Shown one piece after another: positions 37,039 through 44,730 of a DNA stretch of 64,000 bases; position 1 is the first letter of the stretch; every line of letters starts with the position of its first letter. The stretch is taken from positions 62,001 to 126,000 of the forward strand of contig NZ_CP113431.1 in NCBI RefSeq assembly GCF_030506255.1. The letters are read 5' to 3'. This DNA is from Nocardioides sp. Arc9.136 (GTDB lineage: Bacteria > Actinomycetota > Actinomycetes > Propionibacteriales > Nocardioidaceae). A program made the translations under genes and the position numbers. Below the pieces are notes generated by a model. That model was not told the origin of the DNA. It saw only the letters and a list, made by a program, of their open reading frames with translations, and searched no databases.

Positions 37039-37691
37039 CGGCCCACCCGCCAGGTGGCGTACCCGTCGGCGCCCATGCCGACGATGCCGCCGACCACCGG
37101 AACGCGGCGACCGATCGTCGTGGCGATCCGCTTGCCCGCCACCTTGGTGATCAGCTCCGTGGCCACCTCCGCGGAGACGATCGCGTCGAGGTCGGGGTCG
37201 TGGGTCGGGGCCGTCGCCAGCGCCATCGGCGGGGCGGGGAGCTTGTTCTTCTTGACCAGCTCGTCGACCTTGTCCTCGCCGAGCAGGGTCACCAGGACCG
37301 CGTTGCGCACCCGCGGGTCGGCCAGCTCGTAGCCGCGCAGGTGCGCGATCCCGGCGATCATCCGGCACTGGATGAGCGCCTGGCCGGTGATGTTCGCCGG
37401 GATGGTCACCGCCGCGGTCACCAGGCCGCCGACGTTCGTGGTGAAGCCGCTGGCGCCGGCGTAGCGCACGTGGTTCTCGATCACCTCGTGCACCGCGCGG
37501 TCGACGTCGCCCTTCTGCTCGGCGAGCTGCTTCTCCGCCGCGGCCGCGGCCGGGGGCAGGGGGCCGACGCCGGCGATCGCGCGGTGCAGGGCCTCCCGGA
37601 CGAAGGACGTGGTCAGCCCGGGGGCCAGCTGGGCCAACCGGGGGGCGAGCTGCCGGCCGACGTGTCCGGTGACGCTGCGCTTGACGCTCAT
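36999..37691 (-). CDS. EcsC family protein
   Basis: This 230-residue protein has the EcsC domain: FTTNVGGLVTAAVTIPANITGQALIQCRMIAGIAHLRGY, then a glycine-rich VPVVGGIVGMGADGYAT segment near the end. These hydrophobic glycine-rich stretches suggest membrane association. EcsC function is not established; in Bacillus it is encoded with an ABC transporter. The ATG lies six bases after TACGAT. Its last 40 bases lie within the end of the second sulfotransferase on the other strand. Confidence 0.82.
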   Translation of the reverse strand: MSVKRSVTGHVGRQLAPRLAQLAPGLTTSFVREALHRAIAGVGPLPPAAAAAEKQLAEQKGDVDRAVHEVIENHVRYAGASGFTTNVGGLVTAAVTIPANITGQALIQCRMIAGIAHLRGYELADPRVRNAVLVTLLGEDKVDELVKKNKLPAPPMALATAPTHDPDLDAIVSAEVATELITKVAGKRIATTIGRRVPVVGGIVGMGADGYATWRVGRYADRELLPRTRR

Positions 37692-37697
37692 GCCGAC

Positions 37698-37703
37698 ATC
37701 GTA
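37698..37703 (-). promoter_or_regulatory. Leaderless -10 box of the EcsC gene
   Basis: On the minus strand TACGAT ends six bases before the ATG at 37691. The divergent aat gene starts only 36 bases away. Confidence 0.55.
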
Positions 37704-37715
37704 GGGAGCCCTCGC

Positions 37716-37721
37716 TAACGT
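37716..37721 (+). promoter_or_regulatory. Leaderless -10 box of aat
   Basis: TAACGT ends six bases before the GTG at 37728, and the region is too short for a separate ribosome binding site. Confidence 0.57.
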
Positions 37722-37727
37722 CGGTCC

Positions 37728-38453
37728 GTGCCCGATCCCGTGGTCCCCGTCGAGCCGCCGCCGTCGGCGTGGGCCTTCGGCGACCCCGCCGGCTACGACC
37801 CGCTCGACGACCTCGTCGCCGTCGGCGCCGACCTCGCGCCCGGCACGCTGCTCGCGGCGTACCGGCAGGGGCTGTTCCCGATGCCGTCCGGGACGCCGGG
37901 CGACCCGATGTACTGGTTCTGCCCGGTGCGCCGTGGGGTCCTCCCACTCGACGGGCTCACGGTCTCCCGCTCGCTGCGGCGGTCCTGCCGCGACTTCGAC
38001 GTCCGCGTGGACACCGCCTTCGCGGCGGTCGTCGACGCCTGCGGCGACCCGCGCCGTCCGCAGGGCTGGATCGACGAGGACATCCGCGCGGCGTACCTCC
38101 GCCTCCACGAGCTGGGCTGGGCGCACTCGGTGGAGGCCTGGCGCGACGGCGAGCTGGTCGGCGGGCTGTACGGCGTCGCGGTCGGCGGGCTGTTCGCGGG
38201 GGAGTCGATGTTCCACACGGCGCGCGACGCCTCCAAGGTCGCCCTGGTCGGGCTGGTCGAGCGGCTGCGCGACGAGCACGCCGCCGACCGCCTGCTCGAC
38301 GTCCAGTGGTCCACCCCGCACCTCGCCTCGCTCGGCGTCGTCGAGGTGCCGCGCGCGACGTACCTCGACCGGCTGCGCCGCGCGGTGCGGCTCCCCCTGC
38401 CTCCCGGGCTGGTGCCGACCCCGGTGCCGACCCCGAAGGCCGCCGAGGACTGA
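37728..38453 (+). CDS. aat: Leucyl/phenylalanyl-tRNA--protein transferase
   Basis: This 241-residue enzyme adds Leu or Phe from tRNA to N-terminal Arg or Lys, marking proteins for ClpS/ClpAP-type degradation. LLAAYRQGLFPMP and YWFCPVRRGVLPLD are typical of the N-terminal half. The GNAT-like core shows AHSVEAWRDGELVGGLYGVAVGGLFAGESMF and STPHLASLGVVEVPR. Length agrees with the family. The organism also encodes a proteasome activator, so it has two routes of marked protein turnover. Confidence 0.95.
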   Translation: MPDPVVPVEPPPSAWAFGDPAGYDPLDDLVAVGADLAPGTLLAAYRQGLFPMPSGTPGDPMYWFCPVRRGVLPLDGLTVSRSLRRSCRDFDVRVDTAFAAVVDACGDPRRPQGWIDEDIRAAYLRLHELGWAHSVEAWRDGELVGGLYGVAVGGLFAGESMFHTARDASKVALVGLVERLRDEHAADRLLDVQWSTPHLASLGVVEVPRATYLDRLRRAVRLPLPPGLVPTPVPTPKAAED

Positions 38454-38549
38454 TCCGTGCCAGGCTGGGCAGAGTGAGCCAGCGGCGCCCCGCTCGTCCT
38501 GCCACCCGCAGGGCACGCGCCGCACCAGCCACCCAACCGTGAGGAACTC

Positions 38550-39053
38550 ATGCTGAACCTGCGCCGTGCCGTCGCCACCTCGTCCCTCCTGCTGCTCGCC
38601 CCCCTCGCCGCCGCGTGCGGTGGGGACGACGAGGCCAGCTCCGCGCCGGACGACGCGTCGACCGAGGACTTCTGCACCGCCTACAGCAGCATCTTCGAGT
38701 CGCTCGTCGCCGCCCCGACCGACGGGTCGGAGAGCGAGCAGGAGCAGGCCGCCGTCGACGCGCTCAAGGAGTGGAGCGCGAAGATGAAGGACGTCGGCAC
38801 GCCCAGCGACCTGCCCGACGACGCCCGCCAGGGCTTCGAGCTCGTCCTCGAGCAGGCCCAGGACATCGAGGACGTCGAGGACCTCTCCGAGCTCGAGGAC
38901 TCCGGTGACTACTCCGACTCCGAGCAGGAGCAGATGAAGGCGCTCAACACCTGGATGACCGAGAACTGCGCCGACCAGATGCCGGGCATGGGTGCGCCGT
39001 CCGCCGAGGCCCCCTCCCCCGAGGGGCTGCCCACCGAGGACACCACTCCCTGA
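38550..39053 (+). CDS. Acidic lipoprotein of unknown function
   Basis: This 167-residue protein has a lipoprotein signal with lipobox LAAAC (Cys23) followed by GGDDEASS. The mature part is strongly acidic and helical, with FCTAYSSIFESLVA and a later ENCADQMPG supplying two Cys that may pair. The Pro-rich tail is low in complexity. GAGGAA precedes the ATG. It is anchored on the outer side of the membrane; I recognise no family. Confidence 0.8.
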   Translation: MLNLRRAVATSSLLLLAPLAAACGGDDEASSAPDDASTEDFCTAYSSIFESLVAAPTDGSESEQEQAAVDALKEWSAKMKDVGTPSDLPDDARQGFELVLEQAQDIEDVEDLSELEDSGDYSDSEQEQMKALNTWMTENCADQMPGMGAPSAEAPSPEGLPTEDTTP

Positions 39054-39089
39054 TCCACCGCACCGGGGTCGTGCCCGGTCGGACCCAGG

Positions 39090-39425
39090 TCAGACCACGC
39101 GGGGCTGCTGGCCGTTCTCGCTGACCATCGGTCGGCCGGCAGCCTCCCAGTCGAGCATCCCGCCGTCGAGGTTCACGACGTCGTACCCCTGCTGGGCGAG
39201 GTAGCCGACCGCCTGCGCGGAGCGGCCGCCGACCTTGCACACCACCAGCGTCTGCCCGACCGGCAGGTCGCCGAGGCGCTGCGGCAGGTCCATGAGCGGG
39301 ACGTGCACGGCGCCCTCGATGTGCCCGTGCTCCCACTCCACCGGCTCCCGCACGTCGAGGACCACCAGGCCCTCGGGGAGGGGGTCGGGCACGCCGTCGA
39401 GGGTCACGGTGGGGATCTGGTTCAT
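39090..39425 (-). CDS. Rhodanese-like domain protein
   Basis: This 111-residue single-domain rhodanese has VVLDVREPVEWEHGHIEGAVHVPL at the start of the fold and the active-site loop VVCKVGGRSAQA, in which the Cys would carry persulfide. LDGGMLDWEAAGRP ends the domain. It would move sulfur between thiols in the cytoplasm; the partner is unknown. It is 18 bases downstream of the DNA glycosylase gene on the same strand and may be co-transcribed. Confidence 0.9.
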   Translation of the reverse strand: MNQIPTVTLDGVPDPLPEGLVVLDVREPVEWEHGHIEGAVHVPLMDLPQRLGDLPVGQTLVVCKVGGRSAQAVGYLAQQGYDVVNLDGGMLDWEAAGRPMVSENGQQPRVV

Positions 39426-39443
39426 GGCACCAGTTAACCCGGC

Positions 39444-40310
39444 CTACTTGAGCAGCTTCGACATCCGCCGGTCGGCCAGCGGCTTGCCGCCGGTCTGGCA
39501 GGTCGGGCAGTACTGCAGGCTGGAGTCGGCGAAGGAGACCTCGCGGACGGTGTCGCCGCACACCGGGCACGGCTGTCCGGTGCGGCCGTGGACGGCGAGG
39601 TTCGACTTCTTCTCGCCCTTGAGCTCGCTGGCCGCCAGCCCGCGCGAGCGGTCGACCGCGGCGCCGACGGTGGCGCGCAGCGCGTCGAAGAGGCTCTGCA
39701 GCTCCTCGCCCTCGATCGAGCTCGCCGGCTTGTACGGCGACATCCGGGCCGCGTGCAGGACCTCGTCGGAGTAGGCGTTGCCGATGCCGGCGATCGTTCC
39801 CTGGTGGCGCAGCACGCCCTTGATCTGCTTGCGGCCCTCGCGCTGCAGGATCTCGCCGAGCCGCTCGACGGTGAAGTCGTCGACGAGCGGGTCGGGGCCC
39901 AGCGTGGCGATGCCGGGGACGTCCATCGGGTCCCGCACGACGTACATCGCCAGGCTCTTGCGGGTGCCCGCCTCGGTGACGTCGAGCCCGGACGCGTCGT
40001 CGAGGACGATGCGCACGGCCAGGGTGGACTTCGTGCTCGGCTTGGGCGGGATCGTCGGCACCTCGTCGCGCCAGCGCACCCAGCCCGCGCGGGCGAGGTG
40101 CAGCACGAGGTGGGTCCCGGAGCAGTCCAGGTCCAGGAACTTGCCGTGCCGGGTGACGTCGTCGACGAGCGTCCCCTCGAGGGCGCTGAGCGGCGGGTCG
40201 AAGGTCTTCAGCGCGCTGAACGCCGCGACGTGGACCTTGACGATCGCGCGTCCGTCGAGCCGGCCCAACAGGTCGAGGGCCAGCGCTTCCACCTCGGGCA
40301 GCTCGGGCAC
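39444..40310 (-). CDS. Fpg/Nei family DNA glycosylase
   Basis: This 288-residue repair enzyme removes oxidised bases and nicks the DNA. Catalytic Pro and Glu follow the start codon (PELPEVE), HGKFLDL holds the conserved Lys, GIGNAYSDEVL is the helix-two-turn-helix, and the zinc finger is CPVCG...CPTCQ near the C-terminus. Whether it prefers 8-oxoguanine (Fpg) or pyrimidine damage (Nei) cannot be settled by eye. The GTG start lies seven bases after TAGACT. Confidence 0.93.
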   Translation of the reverse strand: MPELPEVEALALDLLGRLDGRAIVKVHVAAFSALKTFDPPLSALEGTLVDDVTRHGKFLDLDCSGTHLVLHLARAGWVRWRDEVPTIPPKPSTKSTLAVRIVLDDASGLDVTEAGTRKSLAMYVVRDPMDVPGIATLGPDPLVDDFTVERLGEILQREGRKQIKGVLRHQGTIAGIGNAYSDEVLHAARMSPYKPASSIEGEELQSLFDALRATVGAAVDRSRGLAASELKGEKKSNLAVHGRTGQPCPVCGDTVREVSFADSSLQYCPTCQTGGKPLADRRMSKLLK

Positions 40311-40317
40311 GTCGTCG

Positions 40318-40323
40318 AGTCTA
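40318..40323 (-). promoter_or_regulatory. Leaderless -10 box of the DNA glycosylase gene
   Basis: On the minus strand TAGACT ends seven bases before the GTG at 40310. The next gene upstream stops 17 bases further, so the glycosylase can be expressed on its own. Confidence 0.58.
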
Positions 40324-40340
40324 GGAGGACGGGGAGCAGA

Positions 40341-40802
40341 TCAGGCGTCGTAGCGCTCGCGGTGCTCCGCGCGCAGCCGCTGGTACGTCGCGTCGGCGGC
40401 GGCCGCGTCCCAGGCCGCCTTGAACACCTGGGCGGCGTCGGCCTTCTCCTGGGCCTTCCCGCCCTCCTGCCGGTTGGCGTAGCGGCGGGCCCGCGTGTAG
40501 CCCATCTGGAGGTACTTCCGGGCCATGTCGGCGCCGACGAAGTCGCCCGCGGCGAGGTAGGCCCCGAAGCGCTCGGCGATCGCCGCGCTGGAGCGCTCGG
40601 CCTTCTCCACCGTGGCGAACTCCCACAGGGGCAGGAGCTCGGACTTGTACGGCTCGACGTGGAAGACGCCCTGCTCGCCGCGACCCACGGCGTACAGCTC
40701 GGGGTGCTCGCGCAGGTCGAGGTCCGCGTAGTCGAGGGAGTAGTCGAAGCGGCGCACGACGTGCCGGTACCCGGTGACAACCGGCTGCGACGGGTGCACC
40801 AT
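40341..40802 (-). CDS. DUF4385 family protein
   Basis: This 153-residue protein matches DUF4385: FDYSLDYADLDLREHPELY, VGRGEQGVFHVEPYKSELLP and FVGADMARKYLQMGYTRARRYANRQ. The conserved core is mixed and soluble, with no membrane segment or known motif. Function is unknown. The ATG at 40802 is chosen because the longer frame would overlap the divergent gene starting at 40809, leaving only six bases between the two start codons. Confidence 0.82.
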   Translation of the reverse strand: MVHPSQPVVTGYRHVVRRFDYSLDYADLDLREHPELYAVGRGEQGVFHVEPYKSELLPLWEFATVEKAERSSAAIAERFGAYLAAGDFVGADMARKYLQMGYTRARRYANRQEGGKAQEKADAAQVFKAAWDAAAADATYQRLRAEHRERYDA

Positions 40803-40808
40803 GGGCGG

Positions 40809-41093
40809 ATGACCGCTGCGCGACCGCTCCCGGTCTCGGGCTCGATCCACCTCGACGCCCGGGGGGACGACCGCGCGCTCCGGGTCTCCTGGCACCACGA
40901 GTCGGGGCTCGTCGTGCTCTCGCTGTGGCGGGAGAACCTCTGTGCGGGGTCCTTCCGGCTCTCCGTCGAGGACGTGCCCACCCTGATCGAGGCGCTGCGC
41001 ACCGGGCTCGACGAGCAGTACGACATCGCGCTGGGCCGCCGGATGGGCGGCGACACCGACGCCACCGGCACGCTGCCGTCCGTCGCCGGCTAG
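40809..41093 (+). CDS. Small protein of unknown function
   Basis: This 94-residue soluble protein reads as a small beta-rich domain (IHLDARGDDRALRVSWHHES, LVVLSLWRENLCAGSFRL) followed by a helix (DVPTLIEALRTGLDEQYDIAL). It is divergent from the DUF4385 gene, with start codons six bases apart, so the two promoters must lie inside each other's coding sequence or a leader is shared. GGGCGG precedes the ATG. No family is recognised. Confidence 0.65.
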   Translation: MTAARPLPVSGSIHLDARGDDRALRVSWHHESGLVVLSLWRENLCAGSFRLSVEDVPTLIEALRTGLDEQYDIALGRRMGGDTDATGTLPSVAG

Positions 41094-41104
41094 CGGCTCG
41101 CGTC

Positions 41105-41169
41105 CGCCGATAGGGCCGTCGCGACACGTCTAGGAGGAACCCTAGACGGGCGCATATCGGCGATACGGT
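41105..41169 (+). promoter_or_regulatory. Nested inverted repeats and leaderless promoter of the AAA ATPase gene
   Basis: Two perfect eight-base inverted repeats are nested: CGCCGATA (41105-41112) with TATCGGCG (41155-41162), and inside them CGTCTAGG (41127-41134) with CCTAGACG (41141-41148). TACGGT (41164-41169) ends six bases before the ATG at 41176. The outer right arm abuts the -10 box, so a protein bound there could block transcription. Confidence 0.65.
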
Positions 41170-41175
41170 CGTCGG

Positions 41176-42363
41176 ATGGACCCGATCCGCAACCCGTACG
41201 CCCCCGGCGCCGGGCAGCGACCGCCGGAGCTGGCGGGCCGCGACCTGGAGCTGGAGCAGTTCGAGATCACCCTGGAGCGGGTCGCCGCGGGCCGGCCGGA
41301 GCGCAGCATGGTGCTCTCCGGCCTGCGCGGGGTCGGCAAGACCGTGCTGCTCAACGCGCTGCGCAGCCAGGCGGTGAAGCGGGCCTGGGGCACGGGCAAG
41401 ATCGAGGCCCGTCCCGACCGCAGCATCCGGACGCCGGTCGCCCAGGCCGTCCACGCCGCCGTGCGCGAGGTGGCCCACCGCCACCGCGACCCCGACCGGG
41501 TCGACGAGGTCGCCGGGGTGCTCAAGGCCTACGCCCTGCGCACGACGCTGGCCGACCGCAAGGGCCACGCCTGGACCCCGCCGCTCGACGTGCCCGCCAC
41601 CAAGGGGCGCGCCGACTCCGGGGACCTCGAGCTGGACCTGCTCGAGCTGTTCACCGACGTCGCGGGCCTCGCCGGCGACCTCGGCGTGGGGATCGCCCTG
41701 TTCGTCGACGAGATGCAGGACATCGACCCCGCCGAGCTGACCGCCCTGTGCGGGGCGTGCCACGAGATCAGCCAGCTGGGCGCACCGCTCGTCGTCGTCG
41801 GCGCGGGCCTGCCGCACCTGCCGGTCGCGCTGGCCGCCTCGAAGTCCTACGCCGAGCGGCTCTTCCGCTACGTCTCGGTCGACCGCCTCCCGCGGGAGAT
41901 GGCCGACCGCGCCTGGCGGGTGCCGGCGGCCGAGGAGGGCGTCGACTTCGAGGCCGGGGCGCTCGACGAGCTCTACCGCCTCACCGACGGCTACCCCTAC
42001 TTCGTCCAGGCCTACGGCAAGGTCGTCTGGGACGCCGCGGTCGGCTCCCCGGTCACCCTGGACGACGTCGCCGAGGCGGCCCCCCTCGCGGAGGCGGAGC
42101 TGGCGATCGGCTTCTTCGGGGCGCGCTACGAGCGCGCGACGCCCGCCGAGCGCGACTACATGACCGCCATGGCCGACCTGGGCGCGGAGGCCGACGACGG
42201 CCCGGTCGCCACCGCCGAGGTGGCCCGGCACCTGGGGCGCAAGCCGCAGTCGCTCTCGCCCGCCCGCGACGGGCTGATCAAGAAGGGGCTGGTGTACTCC
42301 GGCGAGCGCGGCTCGGTGGCGTTCACGGTCCCGCACTTCGGGAAGTTCCTCCGGGCCCGGTGA
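41176..42363 (+). CDS. AAA-type ATPase with C-terminal winged-helix-like region
   Basis: This 395-residue protein has an Orc1/Cdc6- or STAND-like ATPase core: Walker A in MVLSGLRGVGKTVLLNAL (residues about 50-60) and Walker B in ALFVDEMQDIDP. GAGLPHLPVALAASKSYAERLF and YPYFVQAYGKVVWD continue the family pattern. The C-terminal 80 residues look like a winged helix (VATAEVARHLGRKPQSLSPARDGLIKKGLV). Similar proteins occur across actinobacteria without known function; some are found near toxin or mobile genes, but none is here. Its elaborate promoter suggests tight control. Confidence 0.85.
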   Translation: MDPIRNPYAPGAGQRPPELAGRDLELEQFEITLERVAAGRPERSMVLSGLRGVGKTVLLNALRSQAVKRAWGTGKIEARPDRSIRTPVAQAVHAAVREVAHRHRDPDRVDEVAGVLKAYALRTTLADRKGHAWTPPLDVPATKGRADSGDLELDLLELFTDVAGLAGDLGVGIALFVDEMQDIDPAELTALCGACHEISQLGAPLVVVGAGLPHLPVALAASKSYAERLFRYVSVDRLPREMADRAWRVPAAEEGVDFEAGALDELYRLTDGYPYFVQAYGKVVWDAAVGSPVTLDDVAEAAPLAEAELAIGFFGARYERATPAERDYMTAMADLGAEADDGPVATAEVARHLGRKPQSLSPARDGLIKKGLVYSGERGSVAFTVPHFGKFLRAR

Positions 42364-42421
42364 CCCTCCCCGACCGACCCGCCGATTGACCCCGTCCACC
42401 GACCGGTCGAAGATCCCTCCT

Positions 42422-43186
42422 GTGGACAAGGTTGTGGGAAGCGCTGCCGAGGCGGTGGCCGACGTCGCGAGCGGCTCGCGGATCGCGGTGGGCGGGTTCG
42501 GGTTGTGCGGGATCCCCTCGGTGCTGATCGAGGCGCTGCTCGAGGCGGGGGTCGACGAGCTCGAGGCGGTGTCGAACAACGCCGGGGTCGACGGCTGGGG
42601 CCTGGGCCGGCTGCTCGCGGCCGGCCGGCTGCGCCGGATGGTCGCCTCCTACGTCGGGGAGAACAAGGAGTTCGCGCGGCAGTACCTCGCCGGCGAGCTC
42701 GAGGTCGAGCTGACCCCGCAGGGCACGCTCGCCGAGCGGATGCGGGCCGGCGGGTCGGGGATCCCGGCGTTCTACACCGCCACCGGGGTCGGCACGCAGG
42801 TCGCCGAGGGGGGTCTGCCGTGGCGCTACGACGCCGAGGGGAACGTCGTGGTCGCGTCCCCGCCGAAGCCGACCCAGGTCTTCGAGACCGCCGACGGACC
42901 GCGGGAGTTCGTGCTCGAGCACGCGATCGTGGCCGACGTCGGCCTGGTCCGGGCCTGGAGGGGCGACCGGCACGGGAACCTCGTCTACAAGGACTCCGCC
43001 CGCAACTTCAACCCGCTCGCCGCGATGTGCGGGCGGGTCACCATCGCCGAGGTCGAGGAGCTGGTCGAGCCCGGCGAGATCGACCCCAACCACGTGCACA
43101 CCCCCGGGGTGTTCGTGCAGCGGGTCGTCGCGCTGACCCCCGAGCAGGCGGCCGACAAGCGCATCGAGAAGAGGATGGTCCGCTGA
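42422..43186 (+). CDS. scoA: 3-oxoacid CoA-transferase subunit A
   Basis: This 254-residue subunit pairs with the next gene to move CoA from succinyl-CoA to acetoacetate. [22 protein letters not shown] and [15 protein letters not shown] are typical of the alpha half, and [15 protein letters not shown] ends it. The GTG at 42422 fits the family N-terminus ([12 protein letters not shown]); a TTG at 42386 is possible. Neither has a strong ribosome binding site. It overlaps subunit B by one base. Confidence 0.92.
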   Translation: MDKVVGSAAEAVADVASGSRIAVGGFGLCGIPSVLIEALLEAGVDELEAVSNNAGVDGWGLGRLLAAGRLRRMVASYVGENKEFARQYLAGELEVELTPQGTLAERMRAGGSGIPAFYTATGVGTQVAEGGLPWRYDAEGNVVVASPPKPTQVFETADGPREFVLEHAIVADVGLVRAWRGDRHGNLVYKDSARNFNPLAAMCGRVTIAEVEELVEPGEIDPNHVHTPGVFVQRVVALTPEQAADKRIEKRMVR

Positions 43187-43827
43187 TGGCCTGGAGCCGC
43201 GAGGAGATGGCCGCGCGCGCGGCCTCGGAGCTGACCGACGGGTCCTACGTCAACCTCGGCATCGGGCTGCCCACGCTCGTGCCCAGCTTCGTCGCCGACG
43301 ACGTCGAGCTGGTGCTGCAGTCGGAGAACGGCATCCTCGGCGTGGGCGCCTACCCGCTGGCGGGCGAGGAGGACCCCGACCTGGTCAACGCCGGCAAGGA
43401 GACCGTGACGGTCCGGCGGGGCGCGAGCTTCTTCGACTCCGCGACGTCCTTCGGGATGATCCGCGGCGGCAAGGTCGACGCCGCGATCCTCGGCGCGATG
43501 CAGGTCAGCGCCGCCGGGGACATCGCGAACTGGATGATCCCCGGGAAGATGGTCAAGGGCATGGGCGGCGCGATGGACCTCGTCCACGGCGCGAAGAAGG
43601 TCGTGGTCCTGATGGAGCACGTCGCCCGCGACGGGTCCTACAAGATCGTCGAGGAGTGCTCCCTGCCCTACACCGGCCGCGGGGTGGTGCAGCGGATCAT
43701 CACCGACCTCGCCGTCATCGACGTCGTGGCGCCCGCCGAGGGCGGTGGCCTCCGGCTGGTCGAGCTCGCGCCCGGCGTCACCGAGGACGAGGTGCGCGAG
43801 AAGACCGAGCCGGCACTGCGCAGCTGA
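43186..43827 (+). CDS. scoB: 3-oxoacid CoA-transferase subunit B
   Basis: This 213-residue subunit carries the catalytic Glu in [25 protein letters not shown] at the N-terminus and [19 protein letters not shown] are family hallmarks. With subunit A it would let the cell use acetoacetate and other 3-oxoacids, for example the acetoacetate released by the HMG-CoA lyase at 32.6 kb. The TGATG overlap with scoA ensures equal production. Confidence 0.93.
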   Translation: MAWSREEMAARAASELTDGSYVNLGIGLPTLVPSFVADDVELVLQSENGILGVGAYPLAGEEDPDLVNAGKETVTVRRGASFFDSATSFGMIRGGKVDAAILGAMQVSAAGDIANWMIPGKMVKGMGGAMDLVHGAKKVVVLMEHVARDGSYKIVEECSLPYTGRGVVQRIITDLAVIDVVAPAEGGGLRLVELAPGVTEDEVREKTEPALRS

Positions 43828-43881
43828 ACGGCACTCGCGGCTGACCCGGCCCGGCGAGCGCCCCCCGCGCCGGTCGTGCGC

Positions 43882-43887
43882 GACGAT
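43882..43887 (+). promoter_or_regulatory. Possible leaderless -10 box of the phosphodiesterase gene
   Basis: GACGAT ends six bases before the GTG at 43894. It keeps the A and final T of the TANNNT pattern but not the first T, so the call is weak. Confidence 0.35.
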
Positions 43888-43893
43888 GGGACG

Positions 43894-44721
43894 GTGCAGT
43901 CCGACGGTGCCGGCCAGGCGGCCACGCCCCCCACGCCCGCGACCCGGCCGCAGGTCGTCGCCCACCGGGGGGCCAGCGCGGACAACGCCGAGCACACCCT
44001 CGGCGCGTACGTCGCGGCGCTGGCCGCCGGCGCAGAGGCGCTCGAGTGCGACGTGCGGCTGACCGCCGACGGCCACCTGGTCTGCGTCCACGACCGCAAG
44101 CTGCGCCGGACCGCGAGCCGGCGCGGCGTCGTCTCCACGATGGAGCTGGCCGAGCTCGCCGAGCTCGACTTCGCGACCTGGAAGAACCTCTGGTCCGACC
44201 TCGACGACGAGGCGCCGGAGCGCGACGAGGAGCACGACCGGGTGCTCACCCTGCGCCGGCTGTGCGAGGTGGCCGCGGACCACGACCGGCGCGTGGAGCT
44301 GGCGATCGAGACCAAGCACCCCACGCGCTACAGCGGCCTGGTCGAGCGCCGGGTCGTGGAGACGCTGCGGCACTTCGGCTGGGACCGGGCCGGGAGCCCG
44401 GCGCGGGTGATGAGCTTCAGCTTCACCGCGCTGCAGCGGGTCGAGCGGCTCGCGCCGGGGGTGCCGCTGGTGATGCTGCTCGAGCGCGCGCAGTACTGGC
44501 CGGCCCTGCGCCGGATGATCGGCCCCGACTGGCTCGTCGGGCCCGGGGTCGAGGAGCTGGCCGAGCACCCCTCGCTCGGCCCGCGGATCACCCGCGCCGG
44601 GCACGGCATGCACGTGTGGACCGTCAACACCCGCGAGCAGCTCGACCTGTGCCTCGAGCTCGGCGTCCGCGCGGTCATCACCGACCGCCCGGCGTACGTC
44701 CTCGAGCAGCTCGGCGCCTAG
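43894..44721 (+). CDS. Glycerophosphodiester phosphodiesterase
   Basis: This 275-residue TIM-barrel enzyme splits glycerophosphodiesters into sn-glycerol 3-phosphate and an alcohol. The active-site set is clear: VVAHRGASADNAEHT (His and Arg), ECDVRLTADGHLVCVHD (metal ligands) and AIETKHPTRYSG. The ending HVWTVNTREQLDLCLELGVRAVITDRP is typical. No signal peptide is seen, so it acts in the cytoplasm. A GTG at 43876 is an alternative start. Its TAG stop begins the next gene's -10 box. Confidence 0.92.
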   Translation: MQSDGAGQAATPPTPATRPQVVAHRGASADNAEHTLGAYVAALAAGAEALECDVRLTADGHLVCVHDRKLRRTASRRGVVSTMELAELAELDFATWKNLWSDLDDEAPERDEEHDRVLTLRRLCEVAADHDRRVELAIETKHPTRYSGLVERRVVETLRHFGWDRAGSPARVMSFSFTALQRVERLAPGVPLVMLLERAQYWPALRRMIGPDWLVGPGVEELAEHPSLGPRITRAGHGMHVWTVNTREQLDLCLELGVRAVITDRPAYVLEQLGA

Positions 44722-44724
44722 TCT
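44719..44724 (+). promoter_or_regulatory. Leaderless -10 box made from the phosphodiesterase stop codon
   Basis: TAGTCT starts with the TAG stop of the phosphodiesterase gene and ends six bases before the ATG at 44731. Confidence 0.6.
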
Positions 44725-44730
44725 TCGCCC

